NCBI GenBank assembly: GCA_013374385.1
Contig: QBUR01000184.1
Location: 1-13,668, forward strand
Direction of reading: 5' to 3'
DNA: 13,668 nt
DNA from: Candidatus Methanocomedens sp.
Lineage (GTDB): Archaea; Halobacteriota; Methanosarcinia; Methanosarcinales; Methanocomedenaceae
Shown here in pieces: positions 6,941 through 13,079 of the stretch. Position 1 is the stretch's first letter; each line of letters starts with the position of its first letter. The position numbers and the translations under genes are program-made. Under the pieces are notes generated by a model. It did not search any database and was not told where the DNA came from. It was given only the letters and a program-made list of their open reading frames with translations.

Positions 6941-7020
6941 TGAGTAGTGATACCTAATCACATGTTAACTACAACACTGCGTGTGAATTACACATTCACA
7001 TCGTAGAAGTGGACAATAAT

Positions 7021-7082
7021 CGGAGGGGATGGAATACTTCCGAGGCGAGGGATGCCGGCCGCAATCTGAGGGGATGTGCGGC
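7021..7082 (+). other. GC-rich, potentially structured leader of the winged-helix gene
   Basis: A GC-rich island in AT-rich surroundings can fold twice: CGGAGG (7021-7026) with CTTCCG (7037-7042), and GCCGC (7058-7062) with GCGGC (7078-7082). It carries GAGGGGATG twice (7023-7031, 7068-7076) and GAGGGATG once (about 7047-7054). The first and last of these ATGs are in frame with the downstream gene. It could be a regulatory leader or an N-terminal extension of 16-32 codons. Confidence 0.3.
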
Positions 7083-7124
7083 TGCCTTTCTTTGATACAA
7101 ATCTCCACTTTTGAGGACAATGAA

Positions 7125-7718
7125 ATGGAAATACGTGTCGAAATAAAAATGGACGACGGTTCTATTGACAGGACCGAGATTATCGGCAACCTTACTGCTG
7201 AAACTTTATTGAATCTCATTAACAAGTTCACCAACCTATACAATTCTTCACCTACAACTTCACAACAGACTGCTTTTGCTGCGCCTCAAGTGGCTCCTAA
7301 CGGCCCCACCATGCAGCCTCAACCAGTACAAACAACTCCGATTAATCAACCTTCCTTTCAAACAACTCAAACCACCCAACCCAAAACCCAGGGGGCTCGT
7401 AACTTTGGCATTGCTGTAGAAGAATACAACCAGCTAAAGAACGAGTCCCTTACAATTAAAGAACGATTGGAACTTTTTCTCAATTTTGAATACAAGGGCC
7501 ACTGGTTCACATCACTTGAAGTAAAAAGTGACTATGACCGGATATATGGCCCCATCAACCTGAGCACTGTGTCCACATACCTTTCCAGGCTATACCGGGA
7601 AGACAAACTTGAACGCACTGGTAACCGCAACCAGCGGAAATATTGTATAAAGGAACTACCAGAAATGCCGGTATATCCCTATGAGGCAGTCCAGTTCCAG
7701 AAAATCAGGCAAAAGTAA
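7125..7718 (+). CDS. Winged-helix protein with a Gln/Thr/Pro linker
   Basis: This is a 197-residue protein of unknown function with three parts. The N-terminal domain (about 1-40) reads MEIRVEIKMDDGS and continues with an amphipathic helix ETLLNLINKF. A disordered linker rich in Gln, Thr and Pro spans about 41-92. A winged-helix domain covers about 108-177: helix IKERLELFLNF, then GPINLSTVSTYLSRLYRED as turn and recognition helix, then a wing KLERTGNRNQRKYCI. The layout suggests a DNA-binding regulator with a separate protein-interaction head. The start at 7125 is supported by GAGG at 7113-7116, eight bases upstream. The frame extends to 7029, where a GGAGG lies too close to the ATG to work well. 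A repeat cluster upstream could be its own operators. It converges on the gene downstream of tbp. Confidence 0.75.
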   Translation: MEIRVEIKMDDGSIDRTEIIGNLTAETLLNLINKFTNLYNSSPTTSQQTAFAAPQVAPNGPTMQPQPVQTTPINQPSFQTTQTTQPKTQGARNFGIAVEEYNQLKNESLTIKERLELFLNFEYKGHWFTSLEVKSDYDRIYGPINLSTVSTYLSRLYREDKLERTGNRNQRKYCIKELPEMPVYPYEAVQFQKIRQK

Positions 7719-7723
7719 AACTG

Positions 7724-7746
7724 ATTATTGTAAATCCCACAATAAT
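7724..7746. terminator. 8-bp hairpin after the winged-helix stop
   Basis: ATTATTGT (7724-7731) and ACAATAAT (7739-7746) form a perfect inverted repeat with a 7-base loop, five bases after the stop codon. The motif ATTGTAA(A)NCC then recurs at 7727-7737, 7757-7767 and 7772-7781. A plus-strand T6 tract at 7801-7806 is a likelier terminator proper. The region lies between convergent genes. Confidence 0.4.
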
Positions 7747-7817
7747 AAATCAGGGAATTGTAAAACCGATAATTGTAATCCAGTCTTAATGTTTCGAAGC
7801 TTTTTTAACAAATTCAC

Positions 7818-8117
7818 TTAATCCAGTTCACAGCGGCTCAGGTCCGCTGACATCATATATTGGTATTGGTCCAGTATTGAGCTATGGATACGTCTTGTGA
7901 ACCGGGCCTGTATTATAGAAACAAACAATGAATTTTCACCCACCTTAACCTCCACGTCAGTAGGTTTGGCCGGAACCAGATCAGTTGGAGCCAGCACAGG
8001 ACCGCCGCATGATGTGCAAATCCTAAAATCCCGGTCTTCCTGATTAATGAACTCCTTGACCTCATCATCCACGATAAAACTCTTTGCCACAGCTTCACGG
8101 TAGGACACAGTAATCAC
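7818..8117 (-). CDS. Small conserved-looking protein with a CxxCGGP motif
   Basis: This is a 99-residue protein I do not recognise. Its centre, FRICTSCGGPVLAPTDLVPA (31-50), has a C-x2-C-G-G-P knuckle as found in zinc ribbons and iron-sulfur proteins, but there is only one close pair (C34, C37) and a lone C96 near the end. The next segment (DVEVKVGENSLFVSIIQARF) looks like two beta strands, followed by a helix. Metal could be bound across a dimer. The start is GTG at 8115-8117 with no Shine-Dalgarno, 13 bases after the tbp stop. Those 13 bases include a T8 run on the coding strand, which could end part of the tbp transcripts. Its position suggests co-transcription with tbp, but no functional link is known to me. 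Confidence 0.72.
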   Translation of the reverse strand: MITVSYREAVAKSFIVDDEVKEFINQEDRDFRICTSCGGPVLAPTDLVPAKPTDVEVKVGENSLFVSIIQARFTRRIHSSILDQYQYMMSADLSRCELD

Positions 8118-8120
8118 GAC

Positions 8121-8128
8121 AAAAAAAA
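8121..8128 (-). terminator. T8 tract between tbp and the CxxCGGP gene
   Basis: Eight consecutive Ts on the minus strand start 3 bases after the tbp stop codon. Oligo-T runs are sufficient to terminate archaeal RNA polymerase, so this may lower expression of the downstream gene. No hairpin accompanies it. Confidence 0.4.
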
Positions 8129-8130
8129 GA

Positions 8131-8700
8131 TTAGAGCAAAGACATGCTCTCGAGTTGTTCCTGTACTATCTCAACTCCACGCTGACAATCTGCTGGAGAT
8201 TTTCCCCCGGTTACCACCAGTTTACCTGAACTGAATATGAGAACCACTATCTTAGGTGATTTAATACGGTAAACAAGTCCGGGGAATTGCTCAGGCTCAT
8301 ATTCAATGTTCTCGAAACCCAGGCCCACAGCGATTGCATTTAGATTTAATTTAGTACCAAGGTCAGCTGATGCAACAATGTTCTGTATTGTTATATCAGG
8401 GTCTTTCAAAACCTCCATACCAAGAGATTCAATCTTCTTGGCAAGATTGTTAATGACAATTACTACATCGTCTACATTCTTCGCCCCAGTGCAGACTACC
8501 TTGCCTGAAGTAAAAATTAAAAAGGCTGCTTTGGGATTGGTTACCCGGTAGACCATGCCTGGAAATTTGGCTTTATTATATTCTGCACCTTCAAGTACTG
8601 ATTCAATGCTCACTAAATCAAAACTTTCAGCTAATTTAGTTGACGCGACTACGTTCTGAATCTTTATATCCGATTCTGGCTTTATTTCCGATTCTGGCAT
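8131..8700 (-). CDS. tbp: TATA-box-binding protein (TBP)
   Basis: This is the general transcription factor that binds and bends archaeal TATA boxes and recruits TFB and RNA polymerase. The 189-residue protein is the classic two-repeat saddle. Repeat 1 (about 11-93) contains IQNVVAS, KFPGMVYR and FLIFTSGKVVCTGAK. Repeat 2 (about 102-184) contains IQNIVAS, QFPGLVYR and VLIFSSGKLVVTGGK. The Phe residues of FPG and LIF are those that kink DNA. The Glu/Lys/Asp-rich first ten residues are a short variable tail, and there is no long acidic C-terminus. GGTGA lies 5 bases before the ATG, and a clear TATA box (8752-8759) lies about 55 bases upstream. It is divergent from the nitroreductase gene and followed by a small CxxCGGP gene. 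Confidence 0.98.
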   Translation of the reverse strand: MPESEIKPESDIKIQNVVASTKLAESFDLVSIESVLEGAEYNKAKFPGMVYRVTNPKAAFLIFTSGKVVCTGAKNVDDVVIVINNLAKKIESLGMEVLKDPDITIQNIVASADLGTKLNLNAIAVGLGFENIEYEPEQFPGLVYRIKSPKIVVLIFSSGKLVVTGGKSPADCQRGVEIVQEQLESMSLL

Positions 8701-8751
8701 TTTTTCACCGATATGTTATCTTAATATATTCAATCATTGGTTAGAATATTA

Positions 8752-8759
8752 CATATAAA
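8752..8759 (-). promoter_or_regulatory. TATA box of tbp
   Basis: TTTATATG on the minus strand is centred about 55 bases before the tbp ATG. It predicts a start near 8728 and a leader of about 28 bases that includes the GGTGA ribosome site. Confidence 0.55.
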
Positions 8760-8845
8760 CCGTGGCATTAACGATAAAACCTACGGAAAGTAAATCCATG
8801 TTTTTTTCGATCCATATCTACCTTAAAGATAAAACTTAGCTAATG

Positions 8846-8852
8846 TTTATAC
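8846..8852 (+). promoter_or_regulatory. TATA box of the nitroreductase gene
   Basis: TTTATAC is centred 26 bases before the ATG at 8875. No Shine-Dalgarno lies between them, so the transcript should begin at or next to the start codon (leaderless). Confidence 0.55.
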
Positions 8853-8874
8853 TTCCATCAACAACTTATTGTAT

Positions 8875-9396
8875 ATGACAGAATGCCTGGATGCTGTATA
8901 CCAACGGCGCAGCGTACGTAAATTTACATCAGACCCAGTAGACTGCCAGATTGTTGAAAAACTCATCCGGGATGCCCAGATGGCACCCTCTGCCGGCAAT
9001 CTCCAGGCAAGGGACTTTATTGTGGTAACAAACACAGCGGTCAAGACAAAACTAAAAAAAGCTGCGCTTGACCAGAAATTCCTGGTGCAGGCGCCAGTGA
9101 TTATTGTGTTCTGTGCCAACACGTCCCGTTCCAGTCGTATCTACAGCGGCCGGGGTGAACTCTATTCTATACAGGATGCCCGCATAAGTGCTATGGTAAT
9201 GACACTGGCCGCCCATGATATGGGCCTGGCCACCTGCTGGGTGGGTGCATTCAATAATGCAGATACATCAGATATACTCATGATTCCCCACAACATCAGG
9301 CCAATATGTATGCTTGCCCTGGACTATCCGGCAGATACTCCTGACACACCTGACCGCATAGATGCCTCAAAACTGATACACTGGGAATCCTGGTGA
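8875..9396 (+). CDS. Nitroreductase-family FMN oxidoreductase
   Basis: This is a flavin enzyme of the NAD(P)H-dependent nitroreductase superfamily; the natural substrate cannot be read from sequence. The 173-residue protein starts with the FMN-phosphate-binding RRSVRKF at 11-17, followed by the PSAGN loop at 38-42 and the GLATCWVGAF segment at 117-126, which precedes the C-terminal helix-strand. It belongs to the short class (about 170-200 residues) common in methanogens. A TTG at 8869 would add two residues, but ATG 8875 lies exactly at leaderless distance from a TATA box. The gene ends 7 bases from the stop of the convergent phosphatidyltransferase gene, leaving no room for a separate terminator. 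Confidence 0.93.
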   Translation: MTECLDAVYQRRSVRKFTSDPVDCQIVEKLIRDAQMAPSAGNLQARDFIVVTNTAVKTKLKKAALDQKFLVQAPVIIVFCANTSRSSRIYSGRGELYSIQDARISAMVMTLAAHDMGLATCWVGAFNNADTSDILMIPHNIRPICMLALDYPADTPDTPDRIDASKLIHWESW

Positions 9397-9403
9397 AAAT
9401 GAA

Positions 9404-10060
9404 CTACTTATTGCCCTTATTGCCTTCAATTCCCTTCATTCCTTTATTTCCTTCAATTTCACCCCAGGTGTGAAAAAATCGCTGCACTGCCGTGAAGTGG
9501 GACGTCAATGCAATCACCACGATGATCCAGCCCAGCAGTTGCATGGAATAAATTTGCGCAGGATAGATGATGTTAGCAGCACTTACCATAATTATCAGGG
9601 CCAGCCGGTCTGCCCGCCCCATGATGCCGCCGTAATGCCGGGTGCCCCCGACTGCCTGAGCCTGAGTGCCCATATAACTGGTTATCAGCACACCGGTAAT
9701 GGCAGCAACCCCGATCATCCAGTGGACGTAGCCTGCAAAGAATATGCCGCATATGATGAAAGTATCTGCATAGCGGTCGATGACATGGTCAAGGAAATCA
9801 CCCCTGTCAGACTGCATATTGAACATCCGTGCCATGACCCCATCAACGGCATCAGTGAACGAGTTCAAAATCACAAACACCAGTGCCGCAATCAAGTATA
9901 TCCTGTTGTCGTAGGAATAATAATATGACACCCCGGCCAGTATCGCAAAGATGAGAGACAGTACCGATACCCTGTTGGGAGTAAGACCCATGTGTACAAG
10001 GGCAGAAGCACAAGGTTCCAAAATAAAACTCACATAAGGCCTGTAATTATTCAGTGTCAT
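9404..10060 (-). CDS. CDP-alcohol phosphatidyltransferase, probably archaetidylinositol-phosphate synthase
   Basis: This membrane enzyme attaches a polar headgroup to CDP-archaeol. The CDP-alcohol phosphotransferase motif is intact: D70-x2-D73-G74-x2-A77-R78-x8-G87-x3-D91-x3-D95, whose Asp residues bind two metals. The 218 residues contain about six membrane segments (roughly 31-48, 55-70, 98-113, 115-130, 153-169, 175-190). The specific headgroup (myo-inositol phosphate) is inferred from the short N-terminal form and from my recollection that archaeal AIP synthases neighbour AK6-like genes. The start overlaps the AK6 stop as ATGA, with GGAGGTG just upstream. Odd feature: the soluble tail (about 201-218) is a low-complexity Gly/Asn/Lys/Glu repeat, EGNKGMKG-IEGNKGNK, encoded by a duplicated A/G-rich segment. 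Confidence 0.9.
   Translation of the reverse strand: MTLNNYRPYVSFILEPCASALVHMGLTPNRVSVLSLIFAILAGVSYYYSYDNRIYLIAALVFVILNSFTDAVDGVMARMFNMQSDRGDFLDHVIDRYADTFIICGIFFAGYVHWMIGVAAITGVLITSYMGTQAQAVGGTRHYGGIMGRADRLALIIMVSAANIIYPAQIYSMQLLGWIIVVIALTSHFTAVQRFFHTWGEIEGNKGMKGIEGNKGNK
9407..9458. repeat. Degenerate A/G-rich tandem repeat at the gene 3' end
   Basis: On the coding (minus) strand, ATTGAAGGNAATAA(A/G)GG occurs twice in tandem within a run of GG(A/C)AAT and ATGAAGG units. It encodes (I)EGNKGMKG followed by IEGNKGNK. Partly conserved codons in the two copies suggest a duplication, and the strict purine content makes it slippage-prone. Confidence 0.5.
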
Positions 10061-10605
10061 CCGAACACCTCCTCGCTCCAGTCAAAACGCCCTGGCAGAT
10101 ATCCACTTAATTGCTCATAGTCCCCTGACTCAAGCCGCTGTATCATTGAGTGTACCTCCAGTGCAGCATCTTCGGGTATGGTCGTGGTAGTTTCCAGTTC
10201 ATAAACCATTTCATACAGTTCCACCGCTTCCACCAGTATCACGTCCAAAGCTTCTGCTTCCATGTTCTCCTGCACCTTTTGAGGCGGATATCCCCTATTA
10301 TCAAGTCTCTGTGCCAGAACACGTGGCCGGGTGCGGAGCACAATGAGCCCATCAATGCCCGTTAGCAAGTGGGATAGGTGCCCCTCGATAATCACTGTTG
10401 CGGTATTATCCGTTACCAATTCATCCACCCGGTCCTGAAGAGCATCCATGTCCGCCTCCAATGAACCACGTTGTTCATCTTCACCAGTATGCAGGCCCTC
10501 GCCGATTATCAAAGCATTGAGGTCGATAATCCGGTAATGCTGCTCCAGCAAAGTGCAAATAGAAGTCTTCCCTGTGCCCGGTGTACCGGTCAGTGCAATT
10601 ATCAT
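10057..10605 (-). CDS. AK6/Fap7-type adenylate kinase-like NTPase
   Basis: The AK6/Fap7 (hCINAP) family are small P-loop enzymes with adenylate kinase and ATPase activity that aid the final maturation of the small ribosomal subunit (partner uS11 in yeast and archaea). The 182-residue protein has Walker A GTPGTGKT at 7-14, the EGHLSHLL segment at 74-81, a short lid RGYPPQKVQEN at 104-114, and the family C-terminal signature PGRFDWSEEVFG at 171-182. Length is typical for archaeal members (about 180). It starts within the hisC stop (ATGA) and ends within the start of the phosphatidyltransferase, so translation is coupled at both ends. There is little Shine-Dalgarno at its own start. Confidence 0.94.
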   Translation of the reverse strand: MIIALTGTPGTGKTSICTLLEQHYRIIDLNALIIGEGLHTGEDEQRGSLEADMDALQDRVDELVTDNTATVIIEGHLSHLLTGIDGLIVLRTRPRVLAQRLDNRGYPPQKVQENMEAEALDVILVEAVELYEMVYELETTTTIPEDAALEVHSMIQRLESGDYEQLSGYLPGRFDWSEEVFG

Positions 10606-11699
10606 GAGCCCAGTGTACCCTGCAGTGCATATACTACCAGTTTGTTCTGGTCAGGGGTGCCCACGGTTATTCTTACCAGCCCATCGCCTGCGTCCCGGAA
10701 CGAGGTGCAGTCGCGCACAATGATGCCTTTCTTGAGCAGCATTTCTACTACATCCTTGCTTTTCTTTGGCGATACATCTATGAGAATAAAGTTTCCTTCG
10801 GACTGATATACCCTGCAGTAACCTGACAGGTGCTCGCTAAGGAATTTCCTGCCCACATCTACGTTATCAATGGTCTTCTCCCGGTAATCGACATCATCAA
10901 GTGCAGCCAGTCCGGCTGCCACTGCGATTCTACTAATCGCGAATGGAGTGGTGGCTTTCATGTATTCCCTGAATATCCAGTTAGGTACAACTGCATACCC
11001 TATCCTCAGTCCTGCCAGGCCCATGGCCTTTGACATGGTCCGGCCCACCACAAGATTGTCGTACTCTGAGACCAGACCAACCAGGCTTTTCGAAGCGAAT
11101 TCAACATAAGCTTCATCTAAAAACACAATGGCATTTGTGGACTTCACTACTGCTCTGACATCGTCTTCGGGAATGGTGTTGCCTGACGGGTTGTTAGGTG
11201 AGCATAAATATATCAGGCGGGTGGAATCCTCAATAGAGGAAATTATTGTTTTAATTGGTACACTGTAATCATCCTGCCGCTTAACAAACACAGGCGTACC
11301 GCCCGCTGCCCTTAATGCAATTTCAAAATATGAAAAGGTGGGCGTAGGGATGATGGCACTGGTACCGGGCTGGACGAACAACCTCATAAGGGTGTCGACC
11401 ACACCATCCATACCGGCTCCCATTACCACCATATCCTCCGGGTAGCCTACGTATGCTGCCAGTGCCCTGCGCAGTTCTCCTGCATCAACTGAAGGGTACA
11501 CGCTTATGCTGTCTGCCATTGTGCGAACGGCTTCTACTGCCCTGCTGGACGGACCCAGTGGATTCTCATTTGAACCAAGTTTGATTATATCCCCAGGTTT
11601 TAAACCATAACCTGCGACAATATCTTCAGTAGATTTTCCTGGTACGTATTCGGCTATGCCTTTGATGGATTCCTTTAGCAGGTCTTTCGAGTCGGTCAT
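10602..11699 (-). CDS. hisC: Histidinol-phosphate aminotransferase
   Basis: HisC is the PLP enzyme converting imidazole-acetol phosphate and glutamate to histidinol phosphate and 2-oxoglutarate. The 365-residue protein is a fold-type I aminotransferase of the HisC group: SNENPLGPS at 43-51, YPSVDAGELR at 68-77, CSPNNPSG at 166-173 (N170 contacts PLP), FLDEAYVEF at 193-201 (D195), the Schiff-base lysine K224 in TMSKAMGLAGLRIGYA, and a C-terminal RITVG. Length matches the family. AAAGGA lies just before the ATG, and the start overlaps the argD stop as ATGA. Some archaeal HisC-like enzymes use aromatic substrates, so substrate choice should be treated as probable. Confidence 0.94.
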   Translation of the reverse strand: MTDSKDLLKESIKGIAEYVPGKSTEDIVAGYGLKPGDIIKLGSNENPLGPSSRAVEAVRTMADSISVYPSVDAGELRRALAAYVGYPEDMVVMGAGMDGVVDTLMRLFVQPGTSAIIPTPTFSYFEIALRAAGGTPVFVKRQDDYSVPIKTIISSIEDSTRLIYLCSPNNPSGNTIPEDDVRAVVKSTNAIVFLDEAYVEFASKSLVGLVSEYDNLVVGRTMSKAMGLAGLRIGYAVVPNWIFREYMKATTPFAISRIAVAAGLAALDDVDYREKTIDNVDVGRKFLSEHLSGYCRVYQSEGNFILIDVSPKKSKDVVEMLLKKGIIVRDCTSFRDAGDGLVRITVGTPDQNKLVVYALQGTLGS

Positions 11700-12871
11700 T
11701 CTATTTCCTTTATACCCTGGGCTACCACTTCTATTACGCGGTCTACCTGCTCTTTAGTGATATTAAGAGGTGGTACGAACCTGAGCACTGATTCTGATGT
11801 GCAGTTCAACAGCACCCCGTGCTCTCTTGCATAATCAACTATGGAACTGCATTTCATATTTAGTTCAATGCCAACCATTAGCCCTTTGCCCCGGATTTCA
11901 GTTATCCGGTCAAGTTCAAGGGTTTTCAATCCCTGCATCAGGTACTCACCCATCCGAGCCGAGCGTTCGACCAGTTTCTCATCTTCTATTACTTTCAATG
12001 ATGCCAGTGCAGCAGCACATACCAGCGGACCGCCGCCAAATGTGGCAGCATGGTCGCCTTTTTGCATCTTGGCAGCCGTGTCTTCCTTAGCAAGCAAGGC
12101 ACCCATGGGCAGACCACCAGCCAGTGCTTTGGCGAGTGTCATGATATCGGGCTCCACCCCTGAATGCTCCCTGGCAAACCATTTGCCAGTCCTGCCAAAT
12201 CCGGTCTGGACTTCATCAAATATCAACAGTGCACCGGCATCATCACATAAATCCCGGGCTGAGCGCAGGTATTCATCAGAAGGTACCCGCACCCCACCCT
12301 CGCCCTGGATGGGCTCAATTATGACTGCTGCAGTATCCCGGTTCACACTGCCCTTCAATGATTCTACATTGTTATAAACTACGAATTCTACTTTCTGCAA
12401 TAGCGGCTGGAATGGCTCACGGTACTGTGACTTATGGGTTACGCTGAGCGCACCCATGGTACGTCCATGGAAACTGTGCTCGGCAGCCACAAAATCGGTT
12501 CGTCCTGTAGCCCGGCGCGCCAGTTTCAATGCGCCCTCCACAGCTTCGGTCCCGGAATTGCAAAAGAATATACGGTCCATACCTGTCCTGGGCACCAGTT
12601 GTTCTGCCAGTTCAGCCTGCTGGCTGGTATAATACAGGTTTGAAACATGTATAAGTTCAGCAGCTTGCCGGCTAATAGCCTCAACCACTGCAGGATGGCA
12701 GTGTCCCAGATTATTGACTGCTATACCTGCCACACAATCTATGTATTCCCGTCCTCCAGTATCCCATATTACAGCACCCGCACCGCGGGAAATAGCAATT
12801 GGTTGGCGAGTATAATTCTGAAAAACGTACTTCTGGTCCTTGTCAACGATATTCTGATATATGTCTGTCAT
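11696..12871 (-). CDS. argD: Acetylornithine aminotransferase (class III, PLP)
   Basis: ArgD converts N-acetylglutamate semialdehyde to N-acetylornithine in arginine synthesis, and may also serve lysine synthesis in some organisms. From ATG 12871 it has 391 residues: NSGTEA at 105-110, FHGRT at 134-138, EPIQGEGGV at 186-194, FDEVQTGFGRTG at 218-229 (D219 binds the PLP nitrogen), the Schiff-base lysine K248 in TLAKALAGGLPMGA, and TFGGGPLVCAAALA at 277-290. The frame extends to a TTG at 12979, but the extra 36 residues cover the promoter and operator sites and do not fit the family. A weak GGGAAG precedes 12871. It heads the operon argD-hisC-AK6-phosphatidyltransferase, all joined by 4-base ATGA overlaps. 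Confidence 0.95.
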   Translation of the reverse strand: MTDIYQNIVDKDQKYVFQNYTRQPIAISRGAGAVIWDTGGREYIDCVAGIAVNNLGHCHPAVVEAISRQAAELIHVSNLYYTSQQAELAEQLVPRTGMDRIFFCNSGTEAVEGALKLARRATGRTDFVAAEHSFHGRTMGALSVTHKSQYREPFQPLLQKVEFVVYNNVESLKGSVNRDTAAVIIEPIQGEGGVRVPSDEYLRSARDLCDDAGALLIFDEVQTGFGRTGKWFAREHSGVEPDIMTLAKALAGGLPMGALLAKEDTAAKMQKGDHAATFGGGPLVCAAALASLKVIEDEKLVERSARMGEYLMQGLKTLELDRITEIRGKGLMVGIELNMKCSSIVDYAREHGVLLNCTSESVLRFVPPLNITKEQVDRVIEVVAQGIKEIE

Positions 12872-12902
12872 TTGTACTTCCCATCCTTGATAGAAGTCTA
12901 AA

Positions 12903-12980
12903 GTGATAAAATCTTTGATACTGGTGTTATCACAAAGTGATAATAGAATGATGACAGTGCCATTGTTAAGTGATAACAAT
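12903..12980. promoter_or_regulatory. argD promoter with a GTGATAA operator array
   Basis: GTGATAA occurs at 12903-12909, 12937-12943 and 12970-12976, 34 and 33 bases apart (about three helical turns). The middle copy is half of a perfect inverted repeat TTATCAC-AAA-GTGATAA (12927-12943). The third lies in ATTGTTA-AGTGA-TAACAAT (12962-12980). On the minus strand the first copy overlaps the likely TATA element TTTTATCA (12904-12911), whose start would fall about 11 bases before the argD ATG. A degenerate relative, GTGAAATAACAAT, lies at 13023-13035. A repressor binding here would block the operon promoter. Confidence 0.5.
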
Positions 12981-13079
12981 ACTAAAACAGGATAATTTCG
13001 CTATGCTAACAGCGTATTAGAAGTGAAATAACAATGGAGTAATAATTTAATAACAACGTTTGATAAACGAGGATTGAAG

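Larger units (their letters stand above)
6673..7000. repeat. Cluster of GTGT(G/T)AAT motifs with a palindrome
   Basis: The roughly 480-base spacer holds recurring octamers: GTGTGAAT at 6673-6680, 6805-6812 and 6981-6988; GTGTTAAT at 6692-6699 and 6826-6833; and the related GTGTTAAA at 6875-6882. The last GTGTGAAT is part of a perfect 7-base inverted repeat, TGTGAAT-N5-ATTCACA (6982-7000). A 5-base inverted repeat AACAC/GTGTT flanks 6844-6860. The spacing is irregular, so this looks like a set of protein-binding sites, not a tandem array. No gene is evident in 6646-7020. Confidence 0.4.

Noticed and set aside
6673..7000. CRISPR-like or tandem array
   Set aside because: The repeated units are only 8 bases with irregular spacing and no constant repeat or spacer lengths.
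12872..12979. TTG-initiated extension of ArgD
   Set aside because: It covers the TATA element and inverted repeats, and ArgD proteins begin near the chosen ATG.
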